This document shows, in pieces, positions 22,290-32,837 of a DNA stretch of 64,000 nt; position 1 is the first letter of the stretch; the number at the start of each line of letters is the position of its first letter. The position numbers and the translations under genes are program-made. The notes under the pieces are model-generated. The model was not told the origin of the DNA. It saw nothing but the letters and a program-made list of their open reading frames with translations, and made no database searches. Source of the DNA: Adiantum capillus-veneris (lineage: Eukaryota; Streptophyta; Polypodiopsida; Polypodiales; Pteridaceae); contig CM043955.1 of NCBI GenBank assembly GCA_014529385.2, forward strand, positions 144,347,640-144,411,639. Reading direction: 5' to 3'.

Positions 22290-22760
22290 TGGAATTGGAG
22301 CTGATCTCTTGAGACAGCTAATTCCAGCGTTAGAAGATTTTAGCTACTAGTGTGAGAAGAATTCAGACAGTAGACTGGACAGAAATCAGAAACTAGACTG
22401 GAATTTGCATATTGGAATAAGAATTAGACTTATGTACTGGAATAATGTTCAGATTCAGAATACTGGACGAGAAGTAAGTGTAACTGGAATATCTGCCATG
22501 ATTGGGATTACAGATAAAGATTACAGCGAATATGATTTGCAACAAGAGTACAGCCAACAATACTGCCAATGATTCTCAAGTACAAGTGTAGCCAAAGTGC
22601 TAACCCAAATGATAACAATTGCCAACCCGATTACAATGTAATGAGTCCTATTTATACACTTCGGGTTTTATTGTAGTAATTACCATAGTAACTACTAAGT
22701 AATTCGCTGTCCATCTTCTAAGAGGACGTTCCCACATAGTGAACTATCCATCCGTCTACA
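22290..22760 (-). repeat. Gypsy-2 5' LTR (right)
   Basis: Runs TGGAATTGGAG to CCGTCTACA in plus-strand reading. TATA box on the minus strand at 22648-22657 (GTATAAATAGG). As the upstream LTR of a minus-strand element it would have driven transcription leftward through gag-pol. Confidence 0.93.
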
Positions 22761-25700
22761 TATGTCAATGCACAATGGGCTTTTAGTGCAGAGTGCACTT
22801 ACAATCTTGATGTCCATGATGAATGCATGTTAGTTGCTGCGCATTCACATGTGTAGTATTTCGACAATGGTGCCACTAAGCACATTACCTCACATCGTAA
22901 TTGTTCACCTCTCTCGAGTCTGTCCCTCATGGGAATTCAGTCACTTGTGCCAACAATGCCTCTTATCCGGTTCAGGGAGTTGGAAAGATTGTGCTTATTG
23001 CTACAAATGGCAGTTCTTTCACACTTGTTGATGCACTTTATTTACCTGGGATCAAGAACAATCCTTTATCTGTATCTGCACTTTCTAGACTTGGACTTGT
23101 AGTCAAATTCGTGGATGACAGATGTATAGTTCATGATCTTAGTTTTGGTGATGAAATTGTTGCATCTAGGCTTTTGTGCCACGGGATGTATAAGATCACT
23201 TTGTATGACAAGTGTGAAAAAACTTTTGCAAATGCAGTTGCTGATTCAAGGGTTATTTCACATGCAAAACTTTGGCATGCACGTTTTAGCCATCTGAATT
23301 TTGCCAGTTTGCTACATTTGCAGAAATCTTATATGGTTGCTTCTTTGTCGCCTCTTGAAACACCTGTCAAACATGTTTGTGAAGGCTGTATTTTGGGTAA
23401 GATGCAGCGTTGTAAGTTTCCAAAGGATGGTTCAGCTCGGGGCACACGCAGGTTGCAGCTTGTGCATAGTGATGTTTGTGGGCCCATGCAAACTCCGTCC
23501 TTGGGCAATTACCTATACTTCGTGACTTTCATTGATGATTACTCTAGGCACGCATGGGTATTTCCGCTTAAAGCGAAGTCTGAGGTTTTTATGCGCTTCA
23601 AACAATTTTTGGCTATGGCTGAAAATGTCTCGAAATGTACTATGGGTACCCTCCATTCCGATCGGGGGGGGAGTATATGTCTCATGAATTCAATGCATTT
23701 CTGGCTAGTCATGGGATAAAACACCAATGTACAGTGCCTTATACACTTCAGCAAAACGGTGTTGCTGAGAGGAAGGATAGGTCACTTACGGAAATGGCAC
23801 GATGTATGGTCAAAAGTCAAGCTTTGCCGCATTCTTTTTGTCTTGAGGCCATCATGTGTGCCACTTATGTACTAAATAGGTGTCCTACGAAAGCTTTGCA
23901 GTCGATTACTCCATATGAAGCATGGCTTGATAGAAAGCCTTCTATGGAGCACATGCGTGTTTTTGGCTGTTTGGCATATGCTTTGGTGCCACAAACACAC
24001 TGGAGAAAATTGGATGATAAGGCTGTCAAATGTATTTTTGTTGGTTATAGTGCTGAAAGCAAAGGTTACAGGTTGTATCATCCGCAAACAAAACGTATTC
24101 TGGTTTCACGGGATGTAGTGTTTGTGGAAGATTCTGTTCAGCCCTTGCTCTCGTGTACTAGAGACAGTAATGTAAGCTCACAGGACATTTATGACACTTT
24201 GTTGCCTCTTTTCGGTGGTGGAAATATGAATGTAAGTTCCAATGAGAAAAATGCATAGCCTATGGGGGTTTCTGAAAATGTTACAGATCACCCTATTACT
24301 GATGCAAATGTACATGATGTACTTGATGAGGAAAGGGCTGAAAATGAGCAAGCTAGAGGTATGCCAAAATGGCTGGTGCACACTTTGCGTGACAATAAAT
24401 GGGATGCACCTTTGTCTAGTTGTACTCGTTCATGATCTCACCATGCATCTTATGCATGCGATTGTTATGCTTTGGCTATGTCTAGCTTACATGATGTTGA
24501 GGAGCCTCTGTCTTTTGATGAAGCACAGAATTCAAAAAATTGGATGGCTACCATGCAATCAGAATATGATGCACTTATAGAAAATGACACATGGACTTTA
24601 TGTGCTTTGCCTCCTGGAAAAAAGGCCATTGGTACGAAGTGGGTTTACAAGTTGAAATGCAAGCCGCATGCTGAGATCGATCTCCATAAGGCTCGACTTG
24701 TTGCAAAGGGTTACGCACAACAAAAAGGCATAGATTATGAAGAGACTTTTTCTCCCACTTTTCGTATGACTACTGTGCGTTTTCCATGTGCATTGGCAGC
24801 TCATTTTGGTAGGGATGTACATCAATCACACATTGTTACTGCTTTCTTGAATGGTGACATATTTGAGGAAGTTTTTGTAACGGAGCTTCACGGTTTTGTC
24901 ATAAAAGAACAAGATGAAAAAGTGTGCAGATGTAAGAAGGCTTTGTATGGGTTGAAGCAATATCCTCGTGCTTGGTATGAGAAAGCTGACACTCATTTGG
25001 TCAAACGAAGCTTTTGTAACAGTCCAACAGAAAGCACATTGTATGTAAAGCGTGAGGATGATGTATTTCTCATTGTGGTTCTTTATGTCGATGATTAGCT
25101 GATCATTGGACCAAATGAGAGACATATTGTTGAATTTAAGATTGATTTGAATGCTACTTTCAAGATGAAAGATTTGGGGCTGTTGCATCATTATTTGGGC
25201 ATACAGTTTAAGCAGTGTGATGGTGGTATTGCCTTGTGTCAAAAAAGTTACATTGAGACATTGCTATGTAAGTTTGGACTTGAGGATTGCAAACCTATTG
25301 CCACTTCCATGGAAACAGGTTTGAAGTTGAGTCTACATGATGCTGGCGATCCTGCTAGTGTCAACTGTTGGCTGCCTCATTTATGTATGCAACACGAGGC
25401 CGGATATTCAGTTTGCAGTCTCACAGGTTAGCAGATTTATGCATAGACCCAGGGTCTAAGAATTGGCAGGCTATCAAGAGGATTTTTCACTACCTTAGGG
25501 GAACTTTACATCTTGGCTTGTTTTATCCCAAGGGGAATCATTGCCGCCCGATTTACATGCTTTTTCAGACTTAGATTGGGCTAGTTGTTTTGACACGCGA
25601 GTGTCCACAAGTGGTTTTTGTTTCATGCTTGGCAGTTCATGTATATCATGGTTGATCAAGAAGCAACCTCCTATGGCCACTTCGAGTTGTCAGGCTGAGT

Positions 25701-26026
25701 ATAAGGTAGTCTTCACAGCTACGGTTGAGTGTGTATGGCTCAGACGCCTTATGGCTGATTTGGGTGTTGGACAAGACATTGCCAACAATATCTACACTGA
25801 CAGTCAGAGCGCATTGGCAATTGCGAGGAACCCAGTTTTTCATGCTCGCACAAAGCACATTGAGGTGCATTACCACTATGTCAGGGAGAGGCTCTTAGCA
25901 AGAGAGATCATCTTGGCTTATGTGCCAACACAGGACAACCTTGTAGATGTTTTCACAAAGGCATTGTCTCATCAGAAGTTCAAATCTTTCCGCAAAGCTG
26001 TGGGCTTACTCCCCTTTGTGGACTGA
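22761..26026 (+). pseudogene. Copia-1 protease-integrase-RT-RNase H (broken)
   Basis: Order and motifs: protease remnant (FDNGATKHITSH-like, near 22860, with the copia D-S/N-G site); integrase (KHVCEGCILGKMQRCKFP, HSDVCGPMQTPSLGNY, DDYSRHAWVF, LHSDRGGS, QNGVAERKDRSLTEM); RT (WVYKLKCKPHAEIDLHKARL, LYGLKQYPRAWYEK, VVLYVDD); RNase H (SDLDWASCFDTRVSTSGFCF, MATSSCQAEYK, NIYTDSQSALAIARNPVFH, HIEVHYHYVRE). A TAG stop (25096-25098) directly follows the YVDD box. Frames shift near 23700 (after a G-run), 24258-24472 and 25400. It ends GLLPFVD-stop at 26026, the same as copia-2. Confidence 0.88.
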
Positions 26027-26088
26027 TCATGTCCTCAGGGCATGGCACTTCCCTTTACTCATCTGCCAACTCTCGTTCACCGCATCAC

Positions 26089-26101
26089 TCCAGGGGGGAT
26101 T
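26089..26101 (+). other. Copia-1 polypurine tract
   Basis: The CCAGGGGGGATT run immediately precedes the LTR start TGTTACCAT. It matches the complement of 58630-58641 in copia-2. Confidence 0.85.
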
Positions 26102-26328
26102 TGTTACCATATACATGTGGTAGTGATGTGTGTGAACACACTAGGACCGCTGGGGCATTTTTTCCCTCTTTAGGAGTTTTTTCCCCCCGTGCATTGTATA
26201 TGCGCCCATCACTCTAGGGCTATCTATCTTTCCATTGCACACTAAGTAACACACTCTCTATTGTGTGCCTTGAGATTCCTTCATCTTCTCTAAGCTGTGT
26301 GAGTTTCTCTGCAACCCTGATTCCAACA
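26102..26328 (+). repeat. Copia-1 3' LTR
   Basis: 227 bp, TGTTACCATATAC to GATTCCAACA. It is the reverse complement equivalent of both copia-2 LTRs, so the boundaries are well supported. The matching 5' LTR is lost. Confidence 0.93.
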
Positions 26329-26367
26329 ATGCCAACTCTTTTATATTTTAATTGAAAGATTTTTTAG

Positions 26368-28517
26368 GCTTGAGTTACTCGGGCAGTCATGCATGTCCAA
26401 AATGTGGTCCTCGACTTGGCTTTCGTCGCTCTGATCATTTGAGTAAGACAATTTACGAGGAACGTGGTAGATTTTTGCCCGAAGGACATGAGCTACATGG
26501 ACCAAATATATACAAACATGACATGCATCCACTAAATGCGAGCTATTGAAAAAACATGTGGCTAGAGAGGGGAGATTTCATGGAACCCAAAATGAAAAGA
26601 CTTTCTATTTTCCACAAACTCCCATACTGGAGTGACCTGTTGATTAATCATCTGCTCAAACCAATGCACATCTTCAAAAATGTGGGGGAGATCATATGGA
26701 AAACCATCACTAGAAAAAGGGAGAGCAAGGCCCAAAGAGATGACGTACAGGTTGTGAGAATGCCAGAGATGTGGCCTCGACTTAAACCTGATGGAAATTT
26801 TGCTATACCAAAAGGTCCGTGGGTTTTCAGTCGTGCAGATGAGAAACAAGTGAAGAAGACTATATCTTCAAGACTCCCACTGGGTGCATGCGATGTTTGA
26901 AAATAGATTTTACAAGAGATGACAATCTTAGTGGTCTTAACTTCCACGATTGGCACAATGTTTTACAATTTATCTTACCAAATGCCATAAAGGATTGTTT
27001 GACAGATGGCATTAGAAGAAAAATATATAAAATCAGTGAGTTGGTACGCTGGATCAGTTCAAAAGAGATATGAAAAGACAACATCGATGCAGCATGCTTA
27101 AATTCTATTGAAGCAATGTGTATGGTGGAGAAGTACTTTCCAACAAATATTCTTACCATCCAAATGCATCTACTCGTGCATGTGGTTGATGAAGTTGCAA
27201 TTGCTGGGGTAGTCCATAGCAGGTGGATGTTCTTCTTAGAGGGATTCATGAAGACTTTAAATGGGTTCGTTCATCAAAGGGCCCGCCCCGAGGGTAGCAT
27301 GGAAGAAGGATGGCTTGTACAAGAGTCTCTTGTCCTTATTAGTGAATTTTTGGGCTCAATTGATCCAGAGATGCCCCAAATGTGGACTACTAAGGTCAAC
27401 GTCAAAGTGACAAGGGAAGACCGGACAAGAACAAGGAATCATTATTAGGAATATGGCTATCACAATGCAAAAAAGGTTATGAGATTTTGCCTTCTCAACT
27501 CAAAAATCATGCAAAAGTGGCTAGAGAGGTACAAAGGGGAAAAGCAACAACGCTTGACAGCTTGCTTGAAATTCAAGCACAATCGTGCCACTAGAAACCT
27601 TCCTTTTCTAGATCATCTTCAGAAATTGACTGACTTCCCAACTGGGTGTTGGTTAGATGTGACAATCTCAGAGCCAAAGAGGAATGGAGTGTTGATTACT
27701 GAAGAGGAAGAGGAGATGTCAAAGGTTGCGATTGGCATGTAAATTTTTACAACTTTCTTTTCGAGCTCCACATGATCACATTAGTAAATTTAAGTTTTTC
27801 TTTTGTGGTTGCAGTATCACAAATATGGAGCTTTGTAGTTGCATGGAAGACACTTTAGAGTGCAACTGATAGACAAACAAAGGGTCACCTTTGATAGTGG
27901 TGTTATGGAAGGCTTTTTTCAAGAAAGTAGGAGTAGTGCTAGGGATGAGAACACAGAGGCTAGCCAGCTTGCATACATTGGATACATCCAAGACATCTTG
28001 AAGATTAGCTTTAGAAAGTTTGATATTTTTATCTTTGATAAGTGGTTCAAAGTTATTACCAACCGCCCTAATGCAACAATGCACAAAGAAAATAGTGTAT
28101 TGATTCAAGTGAAGTCTAGGCGGGTGTGGGCAGATGCACGGGATATGTTCGTACTTCGACAACATTGTGAAGAAGTTGTGTTCACACTAGATCCACTATG
28201 GAGAGAAATTGATGAAAAAGATCTATCTAAAATGCGTTGACTCTATGTTGTGTGAAGGATTGGAAGTTGACGTTGATGAAGAGCTTCATGAACAAAGTGC
28301 AGGGCCGACGGATGATGTAAGTTTGGATTTTGGGCTAGAGGTAAGTGGTGAGTAGATGCCTGAACCTAGAAATGAGCTTTCAAATACTGAAGTTTATACG
28401 GAGAATGACGAAGAAGTGGAGTTTGATGAAGAAGATACAGAAGTATAGATTGAGATATCCATCTTTGGTGCATTAACTCTCATAGAAAATGAGAGATTGA
28501 CTAATGATTTTTGCTAG
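26368..28517 (+). pseudogene. TNP2-type CACTA transposase, 5'-truncated
   Basis: Starts after an acceptor-like TTTTTTAG at 26367. The N-terminal remaining part has ACPKCGPRLGFRRS and MKRLSIFHKLPYWSDLLINH, then MHIFKNVGEIIWKTI, all TNP2 signatures. It continues to a DUF4218-like block (FILPNAIKDCL, MCMVEKYFPTNILTIQMHLL, GVVHSRWMFFLEGFMKTL, RPEGSMEEGWL), then a DUF4216-like block (GRHFRVQLIDKQRVTFDSGV, MFVLRQHCEEVVFTLDP) and an acidic tail. Stops (26547-26549, a TGA near 27071, 28346 region) and shifts break it. It reads straight through the place where the complete copy has a 74-bp intron. Confidence 0.8.
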
Positions 28518-28649
28518 GAACTCTTTTGTAAAACTCTTTTTATTAGTCTACAATATTGGATAGATTCATTGAGTTGTGTTGCAGCTTTTTTTTTTTGTTA
28601 TTTACTATTTTTAAGCGTTTCTTTTGTAAACTAGCATATTGTATCTATG

Positions 28650-29650
28650 TTATTTGTGTATTTTCCAATGTATGAAAAAGATACATACTCTCCCAGTTTT
28701 AGTTTTCCTGTCACTCCGATCGGCATGTCACCCGAGCAGATGGGATCCTTTTTGACACAGTTCACACCAAAGCAGATTAGTTATGCACAAAACCTTTGGG
28801 CAATTGGTAATTCCTCTAGACCTACTACGACCGCCCCTACGCTTAGGACTAGTATGCCCCCTACACCGACCGGCCACACACCTCAGTCGAGTGTACCTCC
28901 TACACCGATGACTGGTTTATCTTCGAGACGAGGTAGACGTTGTTCTGGAGGCGGTGGTTGTTGTGGTAGCGGTTCTATCGATATGTACACACCACTGAGA
29001 GAGCATCCACCACTCTCTTTAGTAGATAGTTCACCGATTGACACACCGTGTATACCTTGGGGATCACACGAGCATGATCCTAACAAGGTGTACAAGAGGA
29101 GGGATGTGGCTGTCGGATAGGGTAGAAAAGGCCATGTGATAGAGTATTCTACAGCTCTGTAAAGTTCAGTTTGGCCATTTTGTGATGGAGACTTGGGATA
29201 ATCAAGATGGTGAAAGAAAGAATTACATCGTTGAGCCCATTCATAGAGAGTACAAGCCGGAAAAGAGATACAATCTAGTCTCGAAATAATTGAATTTTGA
29301 GAGTGGTGATTTCCACAATGTCACACCGTCGGTCAGAGGCGAGAGACATGTACATCGAGGGAGGTCCAAAGCCGGCATGGTGGGATGCAGAGGAGTGGGC
29401 GAGGATTGCACGAGAGACACAAGACAATCCTGAGAGGTTTCACCAACAGAGAGATGCAGCCAGAGCACGTTTGGACTCTGCTGGAGCGTCATATCTTGAG
29501 AGTGGAGGCTACGACATACTTCGAGATGAGTTTATAAGTATTATACGTATGCTTTAAATTGTCAAAAATGTATATTTTTTCTAAAAAATCATCTAATGAG
29601 TAAACCATAATTTTGCAGAAAGTTGCCGTGAAGCGCCCTACATGTATAGT
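28650..29650 (+). pseudogene. CACTA second-gene (tnpA-like) pseudogene, copy 2
   Basis: An open stretch 28647-29120 carries IGMSPEQMGSFLTQFTPKQ, PPTPTGHTPQSSVPPTP and RRCSGGGGCCGSGS. The Gly-Cys block parallels SSGGGGGCCGDSATDAS in the complete copy. A later stretch (29297-29557) has RRSEARDMYIEGGPKPAWWD and QDNPERFHQQRDAARARL. The splice donor present in copy 1 (TTTGTAAGT) is mutated to TTTATAAGT here, and about 140 bases of the next exon are deleted. Confidence 0.65.
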
Positions 29651-30113
29651 TTTACGCTTATGTTTATGGTTTTACGTTCCGTTTACGATTATTGTTGTAT
29701 GACAATCAGGTTATGGTTATGGTTTTGCAATTATGGTATGGCACATAGGTTTGGTTATGGTATGGCACAAAGGTTATGGTTATGGTTTGGCAATGATGTT
29801 ATGGTTATGGTTATGGTTTTGCAATTGTGATTGTGGTATGACAATCAAGTTATGGTTATGGTTTTGCAATTATGGTATGGCACAAAGGTTATGGTTATGG
29901 TATGGCACATAGGTTATGGTTATGGTTTGGCAATCATGTTATGGCTATGGTTATGGTTTGGCAATCAGGTTATGGTTATGGTTTTGCAATGATGATACAG
30001 TTGTTATGGTTATGGTAGTGACAAACAAGGTATGGTTATGGTTATGGTATGGCAAGTGGGTTATGTTTATGGTTTTGCAGTTTTTAGGTCGACGTTATGG
30101 TTATGCTTTTGAG
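29651..30113 (+). repeat. TTATGG-rich minisatellite in CACTA copy 2
   Basis: The same family as 4218-4608, with units of GGTTATGGTTATGGT joined by TTTGGCAATCA or ATGGCACA. It is longer than copy 1 and has a different order of unit variants, so units were gained or lost after the two copies separated. Confidence 0.85.
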
Positions 30114-30295
30114 TACTTGTCATGATTAAACTTTGATTTTGTGGTTTTGTTCTTCTTACAATTTTGCTAATCTGTATACACTCGCTCTTTAGCGTCAAAC
30201 TGTAGACGGAGTGTGGTTGCTTGTGCATTCGAGAATGCAACATGAGTTTCCAACCCTCTTTGTCCAAATTGTTTTTGCAGGTTTTGTCATCGATG

Positions 30296-30535
30296 CAGGA
30301 ATCGATACACGCTGAAATAAGCCTCGGTATAGATGGTGGTATAAAAAAATTATATACCGATGTGTATTAAAGCACTTACTCTGACGTACTTTTCATTGTG
30401 TATTTTGACGATTACAATATCGGTGATTATATTGACGAAACGATATCGACGTTTATTTTGATTCTTATTCTAACGCATTTTACATTTAATGAGTCATTAA
30501 TATTCACGTCGATTTTTGTGTGGTGTATTGTAGTG
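30296..30535 (+). repeat. CACTA subterminal region and right terminus, copy 2
   Basis: Aligns with 4801-5034. It contains TATACCGATG, CTGACGTAC, ATATCGACG and CACGTCGAT words and ends TTGTAGTG. Confidence 0.6.
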
Positions 30536-30992
30536 CACCAACAACATCGATAACTTAGTGTCGGTAACTAATTGATCTTTTGTAATATACTCAAAGTAAA
30601 AAGTCTAAAGATAAGCTCTTTTTCTTAAACTTTTGCACTTTAGAAAAACTTTATAAAAAGAACACTTTCATGTGAAGAGGTTAATCTTGAGTTATAGAAA
30701 AGGCCTCTCACTTATGGTTAGAAACATAAAGTGACTTGCACTAACGATATTTATAAAGTAAAATGGTGTGCGTGTGAAGATGCAACACCTCTGAGCATAT
30801 ATCTCTTATTGAAGCGGTCCCAATTGTTGACATTCTGTAGTTTGCGAGCTACCGAACCCACTGTGAGAAAGCGCTGGGTGGAAGAAGTCTTGCACAACTT
30901 TGTTGCAAAAAGACCCCGTCCTAATTTGTAGGCCGGTGAGAATTATGAGTCATTGCGTTGAATGCAAGGCTCCAGCCTCCTGGAAGAAGGGC
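30536..30992 (+). promoter_or_regulatory. Upstream/leader region of the DUF26 gene, duplicated at 5035-5499
   Basis: Near-identical to the sequence after CACTA copy 1. It holds a TATA-like CTTTATAAAAAG at about 30649-30660, roughly 370 bases before the gene's likely start codon, and could include the gene's promoter and 5' leader. This is inference, since no transcript evidence is available. Part of it (RKRWVEEVLHNFVAKRPRPN frame) is open in both copies, but the frame is cut by an indel in this copy. Confidence 0.45.
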
Positions 30993-31026
30993 TCTCTCTC
31001 TCTCTCTTTCTCTCACCCCCGCGTCC

Positions 31027-31812
31027 ATGGAGTTCAAGAGACCTGGGTTACTGCCAATTACAGCATGCTGCAGCAAGAGAGCCCTCCTCCTCCTCTTTCT
31101 CTTCGCCAGCTGCTGTTCGGCTTTAATGCAGGCTGTGCAAGCTGCGGCAGGCTCTAATTACCTGGGAGTCCCCTACCTCACCTGCATGCGCAACGCTTCG
31201 TCCTCAGCACAGTTAACCCCCACTTTCAAGAGAAATTTGAAAACAGCTCTCCGCAACCTCACCACCCTTTCTGCGCAGGGCACCAAGTATGCCATCGCCA
31301 CACCAGGGTCGAAGCAGGATGACAATATGGTGTACGCCATGTTCCAATGTAGAGGGGATCAGAGCCGGAAGCTATGCAGACAGTGCTTGGAGAACGCCAC
31401 GGCCCGCTTGACGCAGCGCGATTGCCCGGCCTCGCTGGGCGCCCGCATCCAGCTGGACGGCTGCTACCTACGCTACGACACCCACCCCTTCTTCGTGCTG
31501 GACACCAGCTACGTCATCGGCTACTGCTACGCCCCCACAAGTGACCCCGTGGCCTTGGCCGCCATAGCTGCTCTGATGCAGAATGTGACCAGCCTGGCTC
31601 CCACGCAGGGCGGCTTTGCCTCTGCTAGCGCCAGTGGCGAGTTCGCAGTGGCCCAATGCCTCGGCTATCTCGACCAGTCGGAGTGCTCGGAATGCCTCTC
31701 GCGTTACTCCTTCCGCGTCATCTGCGACTCCACCCTCGGCGAACAATTGCATCTCAGCAGCTGCTACTACCGCTACGAGCCTTACAGCTTCTTTGAACCG
31801 CCCTCTCCCTAG
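31027..31812 (+). CDS. Secreted protein with two DUF26 (Gnk2-type) domains, cysteine-rich repeat secretory protein
   Basis: 261 residues, single exon, intact. An N-terminal signal peptide (hydrophobic core LLLLFLFASCC, residues about 20-30; cleavage near 38-41) points to the apoplast. Two DUF26 domains follow, each with the diagnostic C-x8-C-x2-C: Cys108/117/120 and Cys211/220/223, plus later Cys (133, 146; 233, 246) and the paired GCYLRY/SCYYRY words. There is no transmembrane segment or kinase, so it is the secreted class (as in ginkgo Gnk2 and CRRSPs), often mannose-binding or antifungal in the family; the role here is not shown. I prefer the ATG at 31027 (context GTCCATGG, right before the signal peptide) over the in-frame ATG at 30958. 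Its GC-rich codon use contrasts with the AT-rich neighbourhood. It is the only clear non-transposon gene in the window. Confidence 0.85.
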   Translation: MEFKRPGLLPITACCSKRALLLLFLFASCCSALMQAVQAAAGSNYLGVPYLTCMRNASSSAQLTPTFKRNLKTALRNLTTLSAQGTKYAIATPGSKQDDNMVYAMFQCRGDQSRKLCRQCLENATARLTQRDCPASLGARIQLDGCYLRYDTHPFFVLDTSYVIGYCYAPTSDPVALAAIAALMQNVTSLAPTQGGFASASASGEFAVAQCLGYLDQSECSECLSRYSFRVICDSTLGEQLHLSSCYYRYEPYSFFEPPSP

Positions 31813-32003
31813 TCTCCATCTTCCCTTATTATGTTGTCCCACAAGTAATTTCTCTTTGCCACTGTAACTAATTTGGTTTACATTATATAAAAAATGTTTG
31901 CAATCCAATTTCTTGACTCTTTTACACTCTCTTGCTCGCTATATCTGCCACTGTTGCTCATTCACCATTTACTTGTTGCTCAACCACCTCGTATCCGTTG
32001 GGC
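31813..32003 (+). other. Probable 3' UTR and intergenic sequence of the DUF26 gene
   Basis: AT-rich sequence after the stop, with ACATTATATAAAAAATG at about 31880, a possible weak polyadenylation region. No other feature. Confidence 0.35.
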
Positions 32004-32025
32004 GTGTGTTTGTGTGCGCGCGCGT

Positions 32026-32099
<74 letters not shown>
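32004..32099. repeat. Compound microsatellite (GT)n(GC)n(CA)n(TA)n(GA)n
   Basis: A continuous series of dinucleotide tracts changing from GT/CG to CA, TA and GA. Three overlapping open frames here encode only repeat peptides. Confidence 0.95.
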
Positions 32100-32364
32100 C
32101 ACCGTGCACCTCTCTATGTATGATTTTATATATGTGTTATCATGTTTTTCTCTAACACCCTTCTAGTCTTTCCGTTAGAGGTTTGATTGTACCATTCAAC
32201 AACACGCACTAGGCCAGGTTTCTCTCTAATACCCTTCTCTTCCTCCTTGAGAGTTTTGATTGTACCAATTAGCAACACACCAATCCAAGTTGCATAGGTA
32301 GGATGGTTAATCACTTTTGATGGGATTGAGCAAGGCCCATTCATCACAGCTCTATCATTAATGT

Positions 32365-32572
32365 CACAATGGTTTGTAAGGATTGTGAAGGTTACCAAGA
32401 TCTCCTAGTAGCAAACCACAAGCTCCCCCATAGGCCCATTGTTAAATTTTATGCATCTCAAGTGAATGCACAATGGTTTGTAAGGATTGTGAAGGTTACC
32501 AAGATCTCCTAGTAGCAAACCACAAGCTCCCCCATAGGCCCATTGTTAAATTTTATGCATCTCAAGTGAATA
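32365..32572. repeat. 104-bp tandem duplication
   Basis: CACAATGGTTTGTAAGG through TCTCAAGTGAAT is present at 32365-32468 and again at 32469-32572 with no visible mismatch, so the duplication is recent. Confidence 0.9.
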
Positions 32573-32656
32573 CCCAAGGTGATCCCATTATTTATGTTGT
32601 CCTTTCTGTATTTATTCTACTTATTTGACATGGGTCTTTGTCAAGCAATTCCACGT

Positions 32657-32681
32657 GGGGGGGGGGGGGGGGGGGGGGGGG
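32657..32681. repeat. Poly-G homopolymer (25 bp)
   Basis: Uninterrupted G run after CCACGT. The length could be inflated or deflated by sequencing error. Confidence 0.9.
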
Positions 32682-32768
32682 CTTCTTAAGGACTCCAAGT
32701 TATTATATAAGAGACACCTCTACCTCCATTGTAGAGTCATCTAATTTATTGCCAAGTTGGTTGCTTCT

Positions 32769-32771
<3 letters not shown>

Positions 32772-32834
<63 letters not shown>
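32772..32834. repeat. (CT)n microsatellite
   Basis: About 62 bases of CT dinucleotide. Confidence 0.95.

Positions 32835-32837
<3 letters not shown>

Larger units (their letters stand above)
11688..22760 (-). mobile_element. Gypsy-2: complete-length Ty3/gypsy element with extra 3' coding region
   Basis: Both LTRs are present (left 498 bp, right 471 bp) and read on the minus strand. The flanks are GATGT (11683-11687) and TATGT (22761-22765), a 5-bp target duplication with one mismatch in the copia-1 host. The right LTR is followed inward by TGGCGATCACGGTGGCTC as primer site, and the left LTR is preceded by an excellent polypurine tract. Order on the minus strand: gag, protease, RT, RNase H, integrase, then about 3.8 kb of further coding-like sequence. 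By eye the LTRs differ by about 15 substitutions in 471 bp plus repeat-number changes. Confidence 0.93.
10712..26328 (+). mobile_element. Copia-1: 5'-truncated Ty1/copia element, split by gypsy-2
   Basis: Gag (10712-11687), then an 11-kb gypsy insertion, then protease, integrase, RT and RNase H (22761-26026), and a 3' LTR (26102-26328). Closely related to copia-2 (58404-63802), which fixes the order and shows that the 5' LTR, primer site and first gag codons are missing here. The frame carries several stops and shifts. The 3' LTR abuts the remnant CACTA transposase intron at about 26340. Confidence 0.88.
26340..30535 (+). mobile_element. Truncated CACTA (En/Spm) transposon, copy 2
   Basis: Contains the TNP2 transposase from mid-gene to its end (26368-28517), a tnpA-like second gene remnant (28650-29650), a TTATGG minisatellite and the right terminus TATTGTAGTG at 30535. 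The complement begins CACTACAATAC. The left part is missing where copia-1 abuts inside what looks like a transposase intron. It is a distant relative of the complete CACTA at 47279-55263, with the same gene order and domain content. Confidence 0.78.

Noticed and set aside
26029-26217. Frame after copia-1 RNase H (also 58487-58702 in copia-2) as an extra copia protein
   Set aside because: It runs across the polypurine tract into the LTR and lies after the conserved GLLPFVD stop.
30731-30931. 66-codon frame (RKRWVEEVLHNFVAKRPRPN) as a small gene
   Set aside because: It is open in both duplicated copies, but an indel changes its end and it has no recognisable family. It is probably leader or repeat sequence, though this is not excluded.
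31468-31908. Minus-strand 146-codon frame across the DUF26 gene
   Set aside because: It arises from the high GC content of the opposite strand; all conserved cysteine motifs are on the plus strand.
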